From: Ascaphus truei
Taxonomy: Eukaryota > Chordata > Amphibia > Anura > Ascaphidae
NCBI GenBank assembly: GCA_036426205.1
Contig: CM071569.1
Coordinates: forward strand, 5,334,876 to 5,398,875
Direction of reading: 5' to 3'
DNA length: 64,000 nucleotides
This document shows positions 34,501-43,013 of the stretch, in pieces. A program made the translations under genes and the position numbers. How positions within the stretch are numbered: the stretch's first letter is position 1; each line of letters opens with the position of its first letter. The notes below the pieces were generated by a model that was given only the letters and a program-made list of their open reading frames with translations, was not told where the DNA came from and searched no databases.

Positions 34501-35281
34501 CTGCTGGGGGAAGTGCAAGGGGAATGCTGGTGGAAGAACGGTGGCTGCGGGAGACATGTGCTGCTGCCGGCACCTCACTCCACCTCTTCCCCCCTCCTCC
34601 CGATCGGGCGCGCAGTGGCCATTTAAAAAAAAATAGCGCGACCCCGGTTATAGCGCGGTCGGATCGGGTGGCCCCCGAGGACCGCGCTATAACGGGGCTG
34701 AGCTGTAATAGATAAAGATAACCTGATCAAACAGGAGAGATTTTTGTAGGACGACCGCTCGTGAGTAGAGTGACTGTGGAACTTTCTCCATTTGTTTGAC
34801 AGTGGATTGGTGGAGCTCCAAATTCTTCAAAATGGTTTTCTAACCCTTTCTAGACTGATGGGCATCAATAACTGCTTTTCTGAGGTCCTCAGAGATTTAT
34901 TTTGATCATGGCATGACATGAAGTCCAAACTCACAACGTTTCTTTATATAGAGTTGAGCCTCCCAAACTCATCCCCGAAGATCTACCTAATTATTTAAAC
35001 ATCTGATTATGCCCTTTAATTTAGCTGATAAAACTAGGGTTTCACTTACTTTTTCACATACTCTGACTCTTAATTACTTATAGTTTGTCTAATTCATACA
35101 TCATTTTGTTTCAAAGGACATGGAATTGGTTAATATAAACCCTATTGGATTTTTAAAAAAAGACTGTTTTTTATTCAAGAAGGTTATCATGGAAAAACTA
35201 TGGAATTTCCGTAATTATCATTGGGGTTCACAAACTTTTTCTCGCCACTGTATATACAGTATCTGCATGTGCATACTGCAC

Positions 35282-35666
35282 CGACACACTTTATTCGAGC
35301 AAATACCCAGTATGTACCTGGCAGATACCTGGAATGCGCCGCTCCTCACCTCTGACAAGCCCCGTTGCGTTTGCCTTCCCAGCCTGGGTTCATGCCTGGC
35401 TGACGGGCGGCTGATCTGTTAAATGATAATGATTAGGATTTAATAGGCTGCAATGCTTCGCGTGTCTACCAGATGGCATAAATTCATGAATTGTAATGCA
35501 GTATATATATATATACTGTGCAGTATTGCAGCCATTGGGAATAAAATGCTTCAATCCCTGCCTGGAAAATAACCCAATGCACTCGGGCAGAAAACAGTCA
35601 CAAACCTCAATACACCCGGGTATACCCGAATTCGTGGGACTAGCCGAGCTCGAATAAAGTGTGTCG
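35282..35666. mobile_element. MITE with 19-bp perfect inverted ends
   Basis: CGACACACTTTATTCGAGC at 35,282-35,300 is repeated as its exact complement at 35,648-35,666. Further in, AATACCCAGTATGTACC partly mirrors GGGTATACCCG. A short (TA)n lies inside. The target duplication is not clear, so the superfamily is open. Confidence 0.7.
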
Positions 35667-36002
35667 CCAGTGTATGCGTATTTACACACACCCATACACA
35701 CACATAACGACAAATAAACCATATATGTTTATTACAAACGTTTGTGAGCGCAGTTTGTTCCCTTCGTGAATTCTAACCAAGTTTTTACTTACTGCACCAT
35801 AGTATATGCGCTTCTTTTCTTATTTGTTCTTCTGATGTGCTCCAATGTGACTTTGTAAGTGATGTGTGCAGTTTAACCCACTATAATACCAAACTGAAAT
35901 GTATTAAGAATGTCCCTGTTTGTGTTATGGTTATTTGACAATAGGAAGTGAGGCTCAGCGATTTTTTAGGAAGCGTTGTTGCATTAATGTTCTTTATGTG
36001 TA
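35667..36002. other. Non-coding, nothing recognised
   Basis: No feature supported. Confidence 0.35.
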
Positions 36003-36170
36003 TACTAGCTGAAAGTACCCGTCATTGCTCAGGAATTCTAAGAAACCAACCTGATCCCTCCCCTCCTCCTCACCCTCCCTACCTCCTTCTCTCTTCCCGC
36101 CCCCCTCATCTATCTCCTTCCCCTCCTGTCTCTCTTCCTCTCCTCACTTTCCTTTAATGCCATATGATGT
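36003..36170 (+). repeat. Dispersed-repeat edge with C/T-rich tail
   Basis: ACTAGCTGAAAGTACCCGTC with ATTGCTCAGG resembles the widespread TACCCGGCGTTGCCCGG-type repeat edge known in many animal genomes. It is followed by a CCCTCC-rich stretch. Tentative. Confidence 0.35.
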
Positions 36171-36890
36171 CCCCAATTCTTTTTGCCTCTATCCCCTTCT
36201 CCAGCATTCTTACCTTCTCCTCATGTGCTAACTGATTTCCTCTCTTCATCTGCTTTCTATGTAAACGTTACTGCTATCTGACTCTCCTTTTCTGCCACCA
36301 GACTATGTGTATTATGATGTCACTAGTAGGATGTCATGTGCCAGATACATAGCCTACCAGGTACCACACCCAGTGGCTGACTTGCTTTTCAGACACATTG
36401 TAATAGCTCATAGAATTAAAAATAGAATGTATCCAAATTCCAAACATAGACAAAAACCTGCTCCTTGATCTTAGGAAATATCATGCAAAATGTGGCTACG
36501 ATATCTTGTTAGAAATCCATTTATTATATTACAATGTGTAAATGAGAACTTATATCAAGACCATTGAATGAGAATATGTTGTAAGATTTAGAATTCATAT
36601 GTAGCCAAAAGGAACTGAATTCTAGTGAGGCTTAATTCCTAGCAGATGTTAGAGGTTGGCTAAAGTATAGGATTTCAAGGCCTAGTATGAAATGTGACAC
36701 TGAGAAGTTTAGAGTTTCTTTGTCTGAAAGAGAAAGGAGGGGAAAGGGGGCCAAGTTAGTGATCAATAACAACAGTTCCTCTCACTAAGTGTTTCTCTTT
36801 CTCTTGCTCTCAAAGACACTCTCTGCATGTATCACCAGCAGCATGTGAGAGACCAGGGTTTCTTTGTTCTATAATTAATATCCGAGAACC
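36171..36890. other. Non-coding, nothing recognised
   Basis: No supported gene or RNA. Confidence 0.35.
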
Positions 36891-36894
36891 TTTC

Positions 36895-36950
36895 CTGATG
36901 AAGGTGCTTTGCACCGAAACGTTGGATGCTCAGTCATTAAATTACCGTTT
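36895..36950 (+). ncRNA. Hammerhead-ribozyme-like motif in repeat tail
   Basis: CTGATGA (36,895-36,901), one A, then GGTGC-TTT-GCACC as a 5-bp stem II, then GAAACG (36,916-36,921). This is the conserved hammerhead core order. A possible stem III could close through ACG with the CGT at about 36,945-36,949. The extra A before stem II departs from the consensus, and no convincing stem I was found. Such motifs are known in Penelope-like elements and retrozymes. It may be inactive. Confidence 0.4.
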
Positions 36951-37249
36951 TTCCACTCTATTGATCTCCTGAGTTTTTTGGGGTATGTTTGGCCATTGCT
37001 TGCCAAACATGTTATCATTAAGTTAAACACTCAAAGCAGGCAACTCAGGATATATAGAAATGATGAACAATACAGGCAGCAGATACAGTACTGACAATCA
37101 TTCACAGCATAGAAAGAAATCATTGCTATGCTGCCTGTAACCCATCTCATTTAAGCTATATCTGCAGATACTCTTGTCTATGCTGATGGAAGTCATCATT
37201 AGCTTTGTGCAGATTAGCGATATTTGATGTCACTTCGTATGATGATATG

Positions 37250-37562
37250 GAACTACTCCCATTAGCAATACAGAAATACTCCCATTAGCAATACAGCAAT
37301 ACTCCCATTAGCCATACAGAAATACTCCCATTAGCCATACAGAAATACTCCCATTAGCAATACAGAAATACTCCCATTAGCAATACAGAAATACTCCCAT
37401 TAGCCATACAGCAATACTCCCATTAGCAATACAGAAATACTCCCATTAGTAATACAGAAATACTCCCATTAGCAATACAGAACTACTCCCATTAGTAATA
37501 CTGAAATACTCCCATTAGTAATACAGAAATACTCCCATTAGTAATACAGAAATACTGCCATT
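37250..37562 (+). repeat. 23-bp minisatellite
   Basis: About 13.5 units of CAGAAATACTCCCATTAGCA then ATA, with C/A/T variants at a few positions. No spacers, so not a CRISPR array. Confidence 0.95.
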
Positions 37563-37953
37563 AGAATTGTTAGTTTTACTGAAAGATTATTGAATAGGAA
37601 AAGCATCTGTAAGAGGTTAAAAACTGTGCGGGACAGGGAACCCCAAACAGGGCTTATTACATATTGGGAATAAAGGCTGAAGATCCAATAGAGTTGGTAT
37701 GTTAAATTGCAGGGGATCAGAATTTGCTGAAAGCAACAGGGGAAAACATATTTCAAAGGGTTTATACTACTTTTAGAAATAGAGCCCAAAATGTTCCTTA
37801 TCACATTTAATAGAGGTTATTTAGCCAAGTCCCTCATCTACAAATCCAAGAAAAATGGTTTACTGAAAAGCATCAGGTTTATCAAATAACCGTAGCTTTG
37901 TTTCAGCTACTGTAGATGTTTTTTCTATGATAAGTCTGGTGAGTGCATCTGTA
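37563..37953. other. Non-coding flank of the LTR element
   Basis: Nothing recognised. Provides the left target copy TACA at 37,955-37,958. Confidence 0.4.
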
Positions 37954-38150
37954 ATACATGTAGCCATGCATAACAATGTCTACAGTCATCTCTCCTGCTG
38001 GCAGCAAAACCTGGTAAGTTACAGGAATGCCAGCAGTAATCATGGAGGTTTGCCCTCACACCCTGGTGAGGTGCCCTATGTATGGATGGGAGTGGCTACA
38101 TGCTCTGAGTCCATGATTAGTGACATCAGAGATGTGCCTGCTTCCTGAGG

Positions 38151-38157
38151 TATATAA
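38151..38157 (+). promoter_or_regulatory. TATA box of the 5' LTR
   Basis: TATATAA, about 190 bp into the LTR, retained in the 3' LTR at 42,378-42,384. Predicts transcription start near 38,180. Confidence 0.7.
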
Positions 38158-38443
38158 GGCACTGCACTGCCTAAAGTTAGTGTGGTTGCTGTGGGTTGAT
38201 GTTACAAGGTGAAGGTGAAGCAGCAAGTTCAAAGGTGCCCACTAGTGCTGTAACTAGTGGCACCATCCGATATCCAGCCAGAGAAGGCCAACTGTGTCCA
38301 GGGACCTGGCACAGGGGTGATCTCCCTGCGAGGGAGAGGGGATCCCACTCCAATGGGAGGGAGTACCTTTTAAAGGGGAGCGCGGAGCAATGTGCGGCTG
38401 AAGCAATGACTGTGAGGGGCAGCTGGCCCTTATCACCACGCAC

Positions 38444-38449
38444 AATAAA
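38444..38449 (+). terminator. AATAAA polyadenylation signal of the LTR
   Basis: AATAAA in both LTRs (also 42,671-42,676), about 290 bp downstream of the TATA box, consistent with an R region. Confidence 0.65.
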
Positions 38450-38783
38450 GATGGCTTGTTCAACAAGAACCCCATGGTGTGAGTCTGAAATTACTCTCCA
38501 GGGGCCCTCACCACCAAGAAGGAGTTCCTCATCGGGACCATCTACCTGCGGACGCATAGATCCCGATGAGGTGGAGGCGCTGCACGTGATGTAAGTAGGA
38601 CTCGCACCCACTACCTCAGCTGCCTGTCTGGTTTGACATCCCCGAACACCATCATGCGGGAGACTCAGGAGTCCTGTTGCCTACAGGTGCACCACCAGAC
38701 ACGAACATGTAATGAGGGCTGGATAGACCACAGGGGCCAATGTGAGATTGGGTGGGTCAGACCAGAGGGAACAAGCGTTACAG

Positions 38784-38801
38784 TTGGAGGCGCTACTGAG
38801 A
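38784..38801 (+). promoter_or_regulatory. Primer-binding-site candidate
   Basis: TTGGAGGCGCTACTGAGAT starts within two bases of the 5' LTR end. Its complement ends GCGCCTCCA and looks like a tRNA 3' end; the ATCTCAG..GCGCC-U-CCA form is best compatible with a tRNA-Thr type. The tRNA assignment is from memory of tRNA-Thr 3' ends and is not certain. Confidence 0.5.
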
Positions 38802-39322
38802 TACCTGTCAACAGGACAGGCTTTTTCTAGGCACACTGGGAAACAGGGAGAGTGTCTGCTGCCACTTTGTACTTTGCAGGGGTAGTCAGGGGAGCTGCTG
38901 GAGACGCGGGCCGCACAAACGCCCTGGGATCCTTAGGTCTGGAGCCGGGCTATAGCTGTCACCGAAACCTTGAGGTAGTGCTAGTGTTATGACGCCTAAA
39001 GGGATAAACTGGTAACTTAGAGCAGGAATCCTGGAGAGGGTCTGCATTAGACTGACCAACAGTAGGTAGATCCACAAAGTATTGCATGGGCGAACCAGAG
39101 TACTCTAGTCCATTCCAGACCACTCGATGCAGGGAGCACAGACTGGAAGGAAGGAGACACAGCAGACACAGCAAGAGTGAGCCTAGCCTGAGGTAGTGCA
39201 AACACGAGTCAGATCTACATTAGGTACACAAGGTGGTGCACAAGGCATTTTTATTGTATCGGTGTGGCAGCTGCCCCACAGAGTGGAGCTCCATGTACAA
39301 TAATTCAAGAAACAGTAGCCGA
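38802..39322 (+). other. Leader of the LTR element
   Basis: About 520 nt between the primer site and the first well-placed ATG. No coding support; frames here are short. It would hold any packaging signal. Confidence 0.5.
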
Positions 39323-40519
39323 ATGGCGCCCGCCAGAATAGAGAATCCGCGAGGTGCGGAAGCTCAAATATGGCTGACGGAGGCCGAAGGAGAGAACGAA
39401 TATGTTATGATGTGTGAGGAAGAGGAGCCAGCTACAGAGGAGACTTTTGTGAGCCTGCTGTGGAATGGCGTGAAAACAGTGATTGTGCCGTGTATGGCCT
39501 GCTTAGGTCCTTGGGGTACTGACCCTGAGGATAGCAAAGGGGACATTATTGTGAGATGGGAGGAACGTAATGGACTTGCTTGTCATTCAACATACAAACA
39601 GTCGAACGCTACCTCAACAGTGAACCCGATTGACAGTGCAATCCAAAATGGCGGTTCCTGCGTCCCTGGGAAACCGAGTGGGCCAGTTGCAGAGAATATT
39701 GCAAATGCTCAATTTGCAGAAAGTTGGCCAGGAGTGGCGCCAACGGAGAGACCCCGCCCTGTTGGGGGGTATGGCGCAAAAGCTGGAGCCGCGCCCACAT
39801 GGACTGTGACTAGTTCAGCCCCTGTGCTTTGCCAGCCTACAAGTCTACGGGACATCCCCCAAGTTTCAACCAGCGGGACTGGTTTCCTGTCTTGGCGGAT
39901 GCGGATGGAGAAAGCTGGAGGAAGGGTTGGCGACCCAGCCCATGCCCTTCAGTTGCGAGGAACCCGCAAGCCGTACAGACCACTAGTGCGAATACCTCCA
40001 TTAGTGACTATGGCCTGCAAACAGGAAGAAGGGCCTCTGATAACTACTCATCCCTACTCGGCTCCAGGAGGCTTCCTGATCCTCCGAGTAGAGGGCGTAG
40101 AGACAGTGGCATGTCTATGCCTGCAGTGCCGACTGCCGGGCGGAGCGGAGAGCTCTACTGCACGATGCGCGCAGTGTGGCCTAAAATACTTATGGCCCAT
40201 GCCAACATTCGTGCCGGTTCAGGCGGTAGAGGCTGCGGAAGATGTCGCTATGCTAGCGGCAGAACTTCCCGGTGCGCTCTGGAGGGAGACTACGGGTCCC
40301 GGTGAACAGGGACCAGCTCCGGTCATCAAAACAGAGCCGGCCAAGAAAACCGGTCAACGACGCGGTGATAAGAGGGGGCCGCGCCGCAAATCACCAAGCG
40401 GAATGCCCCGGCCTAATGCAAAATTGGAGTCCTCGGACGAGGAGTCCCTCAGCATTATTGCAGTTACGACCGACCGCCGGCGTACCACAGCAGCAGTACT
40501 ATTAAATGAGTGCCACTAA
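39323..40519 (+). CDS. ORF1 of the LTR element, gag-position protein
   Basis: An uninterrupted frame of 398 codons. The ATG at 39,323 has a good context (GCCGAATGG); an upstream in-frame ATG lies at 39,293 and the frame opens with GTG codons near 39,233. The N-terminal half is acidic (EEEEPATEE), the middle is Pro/Gly/Ser-rich. Numbered from 39,233, Cys296, 299, 312 and 315 form C-x2-C-x12-C-x2-C, a zinc-ribbon-like arrangement distinct from the CCHC knuckle of Gag. A very basic segment follows (KKTGQRRGDKRGPRRK), then an acidic SSDEES patch. The position corresponds to gag; nucleic-acid binding is inferred from the Cys motif and basic tail. I do not recognise the family. It is intact, in contrast to ORF2. 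Confidence 0.7.
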   Translation: MAPARIENPRGAEAQIWLTEAEGENEYVMMCEEEEPATEETFVSLLWNGVKTVIVPCMACLGPWGTDPEDSKGDIIVRWEERNGLACHSTYKQSNATSTVNPIDSAIQNGGSCVPGKPSGPVAENIANAQFAESWPGVAPTERPRPVGGYGAKAGAAPTWTVTSSAPVLCQPTSLRDIPQVSTSGTGFLSWRMRMEKAGGRVGDPAHALQLRGTRKPYRPLVRIPPLVTMACKQEEGPLITTHPYSAPGGFLILRVEGVETVACLCLQCRLPGGAESSTARCAQCGLKYLWPMPTFVPVQAVEAAEDVAMLAAELPGALWRETTGPGEQGPAPVIKTEPAKKTGQRRGDKRGPRRKSPSGMPRPNAKLESSDEESLSIIAVTTDRRRTTAAVLLNECH

Positions 40520-42000
40520 CCGGTGTCGGCGAGGAACGGAGCCGAGTGTCACCCATACCGCGGCAAAGTCCCACGGCCGTGGTGACCAGCGGATCCGATG
40601 GCGGCAGGTCCACTCCAACGCCCAGGAGTGGTAAGCAGAGTCCATGCTTGTCCCAGACTCACAAGGTGGCAGTGGCGGAGGAAGGGCAGAGCCAGGCCCA
40701 GGAGGCGCCACGACGGAAAAAGGCGTTGCCGGATATCGTGGTGGAGGAAGAGGTCCCACTTGGGGACCCAACCCAAGATGGCGGCGGAACACGTGCGTGT
40801 CCAGACATCACTTCCGGTGGACCGAGCGGAGCAGAGAGGGAGATGATCGCACCCCTTCGCTCGAGTAGTGGAGGTCGGACGCCCAAGTCCAAGAGGAGCG
40901 GGCGATCGACGCAGCGATCGAGGAGTCGTTAGACCGGAGAGACGGAGAGTCCCTGCGGCGGAACCGGACCAGGTAGCGGAGAAGAGCGGGTCCTAGCCCC
41001 GCGGATACCGACTGTGCGGCCCTATCCCCAAACCCCAGTCCTAGGTAGACCCCAGGCCCTAGTTAAAGTCCCAGCCCCATTCACTTTCACTTTTGGGTCA
41101 TCCTCCAGTTTAGGGATGTCAGGGGATTCACGGGTCACTTCCGATGAATGGACTGGGAGCCTGGACTATGGGACATCTGATAATGGGTCAGTGGGAGGAG
41201 GGAGGATTACACGACAGGTGTCGGTATCCAGCGAGTGTCCCAGTAATGTGAGCGTTACCATTGGGAGCCAGAAAAGGGGTTCGGACAATCAAGCACCGTC
41301 CGAGTGTACGTCGGGCATATCTTCCGGGGGTGTACCAGAAGAGGGAGAGCTAGAGGAGGTATCGCTAGAGGAGGTCAGGGAAACCCGATGGTGGGCCCCC
41401 TTGTTTGAGGGATATGTGCCCTGGATTGATAGGACTCGGTTCATCATAGATCGGGATGGGGTAGTAGATCATTGGTGGGCTAAAGGGGAGTTTACGGAGG
41501 AGGATCACCTAAGGGAGATCCAGGAGATGTGGTATAGAATTGGGCGAGGGTTAATAGAACCCCTGGGTCCGGATGGGTTTGATGATCCGGTGGATCCCGA
41601 TGAACCCCTGTCATGGGTGTTGCCAGGGAGAGTGGGCAGTGCTAAGCTGTCAAGGGCCTGCCGAGCAGAACGGGCCATTGTAGCCAAATATAAACGTTCC
41701 CATGGGCTAGAATACCCATATGTTCCCTAACCCCTCATGCAGGAGATAGAGGACCGCCGGGATGGGTGGCTCAGGGAGGATCTCGAGTACTATATGGTTA
41801 CCAAGGGAGGTGCCATTAAGGGCCCCAAAGCAGAGGAAAGGATATCCCAGTTAATGCGAGTCTGGAGTATTGGGCGCAGCATCTATATGCATAAGGTGGT
41901 GTATAGACACAAGCGTGGCTTGCCCCGGGAGTATAGCGTAACAGTGACCGACATGACGGGCAGAGAAGTGAAGAAGCCAGATCCTTGTCACTACTATTAG
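40510..42000 (+). pseudogene. ORF2 of the LTR element, interrupted
   Basis: This frame is -1 relative to ORF1 and overlaps its last 10 bases. It stays open for about 497 codons except for stops at 40,930 (TAG) and 41,728 (TAA), ending at 41,998 (TAG). The first part is Ser/Gly/Pro-rich and basic; a conserved-looking globular part begins near 41,370. It has WWAPLFEGYVPWID, FIIDRDGVVDHWWAKGEF, an acidic DDPVDPDEP patch, and after the TAA a charged part with EDRRDGWLREDLEYY and VVYRHKRGLPREY. It contains no D-S/T-G protease, YxDD or integrase HHCC/DDE motif. The stops may be decay, or mark separate proteins (segments 40,510-40,932, 41,014-41,730, 41,737-42,000). Function unknown. Confidence 0.55.
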
Positions 42001-42171
42001 GGAGACAGCAAATGAGGTCTGTGAGAAATCTTGAGCGCCCCTGCTGGTCAGTGAGCGCTGTTATATAACTAATTATGAAAAGCATTGTTATGACTTTTGA
42101 TGTGTTCCTTTTGCAGTGTTTCCTGGAGAAAGGTACACCAAATTTAGGTCCCAGCCGGGACGGTGGGGATT

Positions 42172-42183
42172 CATCAGGGGGAG
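42172..42183 (+). promoter_or_regulatory. Polypurine tract
   Basis: CAGGGGGAG just before the 3' LTR start at 42,186, where plus-strand priming would occur in reverse transcription. Confidence 0.7.
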
Positions 42184-42185
42184 TA

Positions 42186-43009
42186 TGTAGCCATGCATAA
42201 CAATGTCTACAGTCATCTCTCCTGCTGGCAGCAAAACCTGGTAAGTTACAGGAATGCCAGCAGTAATCATGGAGGTATGCCCTCACACCCTGGTGAGGTG
42301 CCCTATGTATGGATGGGAGTGGCTACATGCTCTGAGTCCATGATTAGTGACATCAGAGATGTGCCTGCTTCATGAGGTATATAAGGCACTGCACTGCCTA
42401 AAGTTAGTGTGGTTGCTGCGGGTTGATGTTACAAGGAGAAGGTGAAGCAGCAAGTTCAAAGGTGCCCACTAGTGCAGTAACTAGTGGCACCATCCGATAT
42501 CCAGCCAGAGAAGGCCAACTGTGTCCAGGGACCTGGCACAGGGGCGATCTCCCTGCGAGGGAGAGGGGATCCCACTCCAATGGGAGGGAGTACCTTTTAA
42601 AGGGGAGCGCGGAGCAATGTGCGGCTGAAGCAATGACTGTGAGGGGCAGCTGGCCCTTATCACCACGCACAATAAAGATGGCTTGTTCAACAAGAACCCC
42701 ATGTTGTGAGTCTGAAATTACTCTCCAGGGGCCCTCACCACCACGAAAGAGTTCCTCATCGGGACCATCTACCTGCGGACGCATAGATCCCGATGAGGTG
42801 GAGGCGCTGCACTGGATATAGGTAGGACTCGCACCCACTACCTCAGCTGCCTATCTGGTTTGACATCCCCGAATACCATCATGCGGGAGACTCAGGAGTC
42901 CTGTTGCCTACAGGTGCACCACCAGACACGAACATGTAATGAGGGCTGGATAGACCACAGGGGCCAATGTGAGATTGGGTGGGTCAGACCAGAGGGTACA
43001 AGCGTTACA
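42186..43009 (+). repeat. 3' LTR
   Basis: 824 bp, the same length as the 5' LTR, with TATATAA at 42,378-42,384 and AATAAA at 42,671-42,676. The cluster of differences is in U5 (around 42,745-42,825). It is followed by the target copy TACA at 43,010. Confidence 0.93.
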
Positions 43010-43013
43010 TACA

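Larger units (their letters stand above)
33810..34705. mobile_element. Nested Tigger-like mariner element
   Basis: Ends CAGCTCAACCCCGTTATAGC and the complement of CGCTATAACGGGGCTGAGCT, with TA on both sides (33,808-33,809 and 34,706-34,707). Same termini as 23,406. Sub-terminal CGCGATCCGCTATAACGCG forms a further hairpin. The interior is occupied by a CA-rich satellite (33,901-34,246) and a GC-rich GGGGTGCGG..CTGCTGGTGG minisatellite (34,246-34,490). Long repetitive frames in it are satellite by-products. Confidence 0.9.
33722..35250. mobile_element. Tc1/mariner-type element (outer), non-autonomous
   Basis: The left end CAGTGGCGAGAAAAAGATTG then TGAACC and the right end GGTTCACAAACTTTTTCTCG then CCACTG are inverted repeats, flanked by TA (33,720-33,721 and 35,251-35,252). 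Without the nested element it would be about 630 bp. Remaining interior has words suggesting decayed transposase DNA, but no frame is preserved. Known Tc1/mariner elements insert at TA. Confidence 0.85.
37959..38782 (+). repeat. 5' LTR
   Basis: TGTAGCCATGCATAACAATG to ACAAGCGTTACA. U3 is about 37,959-38,180 with TATA box TATATAA at 38,151-38,157. R would begin about 25-30 bp later. AATAAA at 38,444-38,449 places the R/U5 boundary near 38,465, leaving a long U5 of about 315 bp. A GTAAGT splice-donor-like site at 38,591-38,596 is absent from the 3' LTR. Confidence 0.93.
37959..43009 (+). mobile_element. LTR retroelement without recognisable pol
   Basis: A 5,051-bp element: two 824-bp LTRs in direct orientation, flanked by the 4-bp duplication TACA (37,955-37,958 and 43,010-43,013). 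LTRs run TG...CA and differ by about 16 substitutions by eye with no indel. A primer-binding-like site follows the 5' LTR and a purine tract precedes the 3' LTR. The 3.4-kb interior has a leader, one long ORF and a second interrupted ORF, but no protease, RT, RNase H or integrase motif in any frame. A 4-bp duplication fits Ty3/gypsy-like or retroviral integration. It must have been mobilised in trans or lost pol. It is the most intact mobile element in the window. Confidence 0.9.

Noticed and set aside
33850..34715. Overlapping frames of 110-175 codons (His/Thr-rich, Gly/Trp-rich)
   Set aside because: They translate the CA-rich and G-rich minisatellites inside the nested mariner-type element.
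37250..37562. Regular short repeats resembling a CRISPR array
   Set aside because: Units are contiguous at 23 bp with no unique spacers, in a vertebrate-type genome.
38177..38611. Minus-strand frame of 144 codons in the LTR, duplicated at 42,404-42,838
   Set aside because: Antisense to the LTR with no promoter in that direction. Presence in both LTRs follows from their identity.
39233..40519. Host gene for the long ORF at 39-40.5 kb
   Set aside because: It lies between two LTRs with a shared target duplication, so it belongs to the retroelement; a captured host origin remains possible but unproven.
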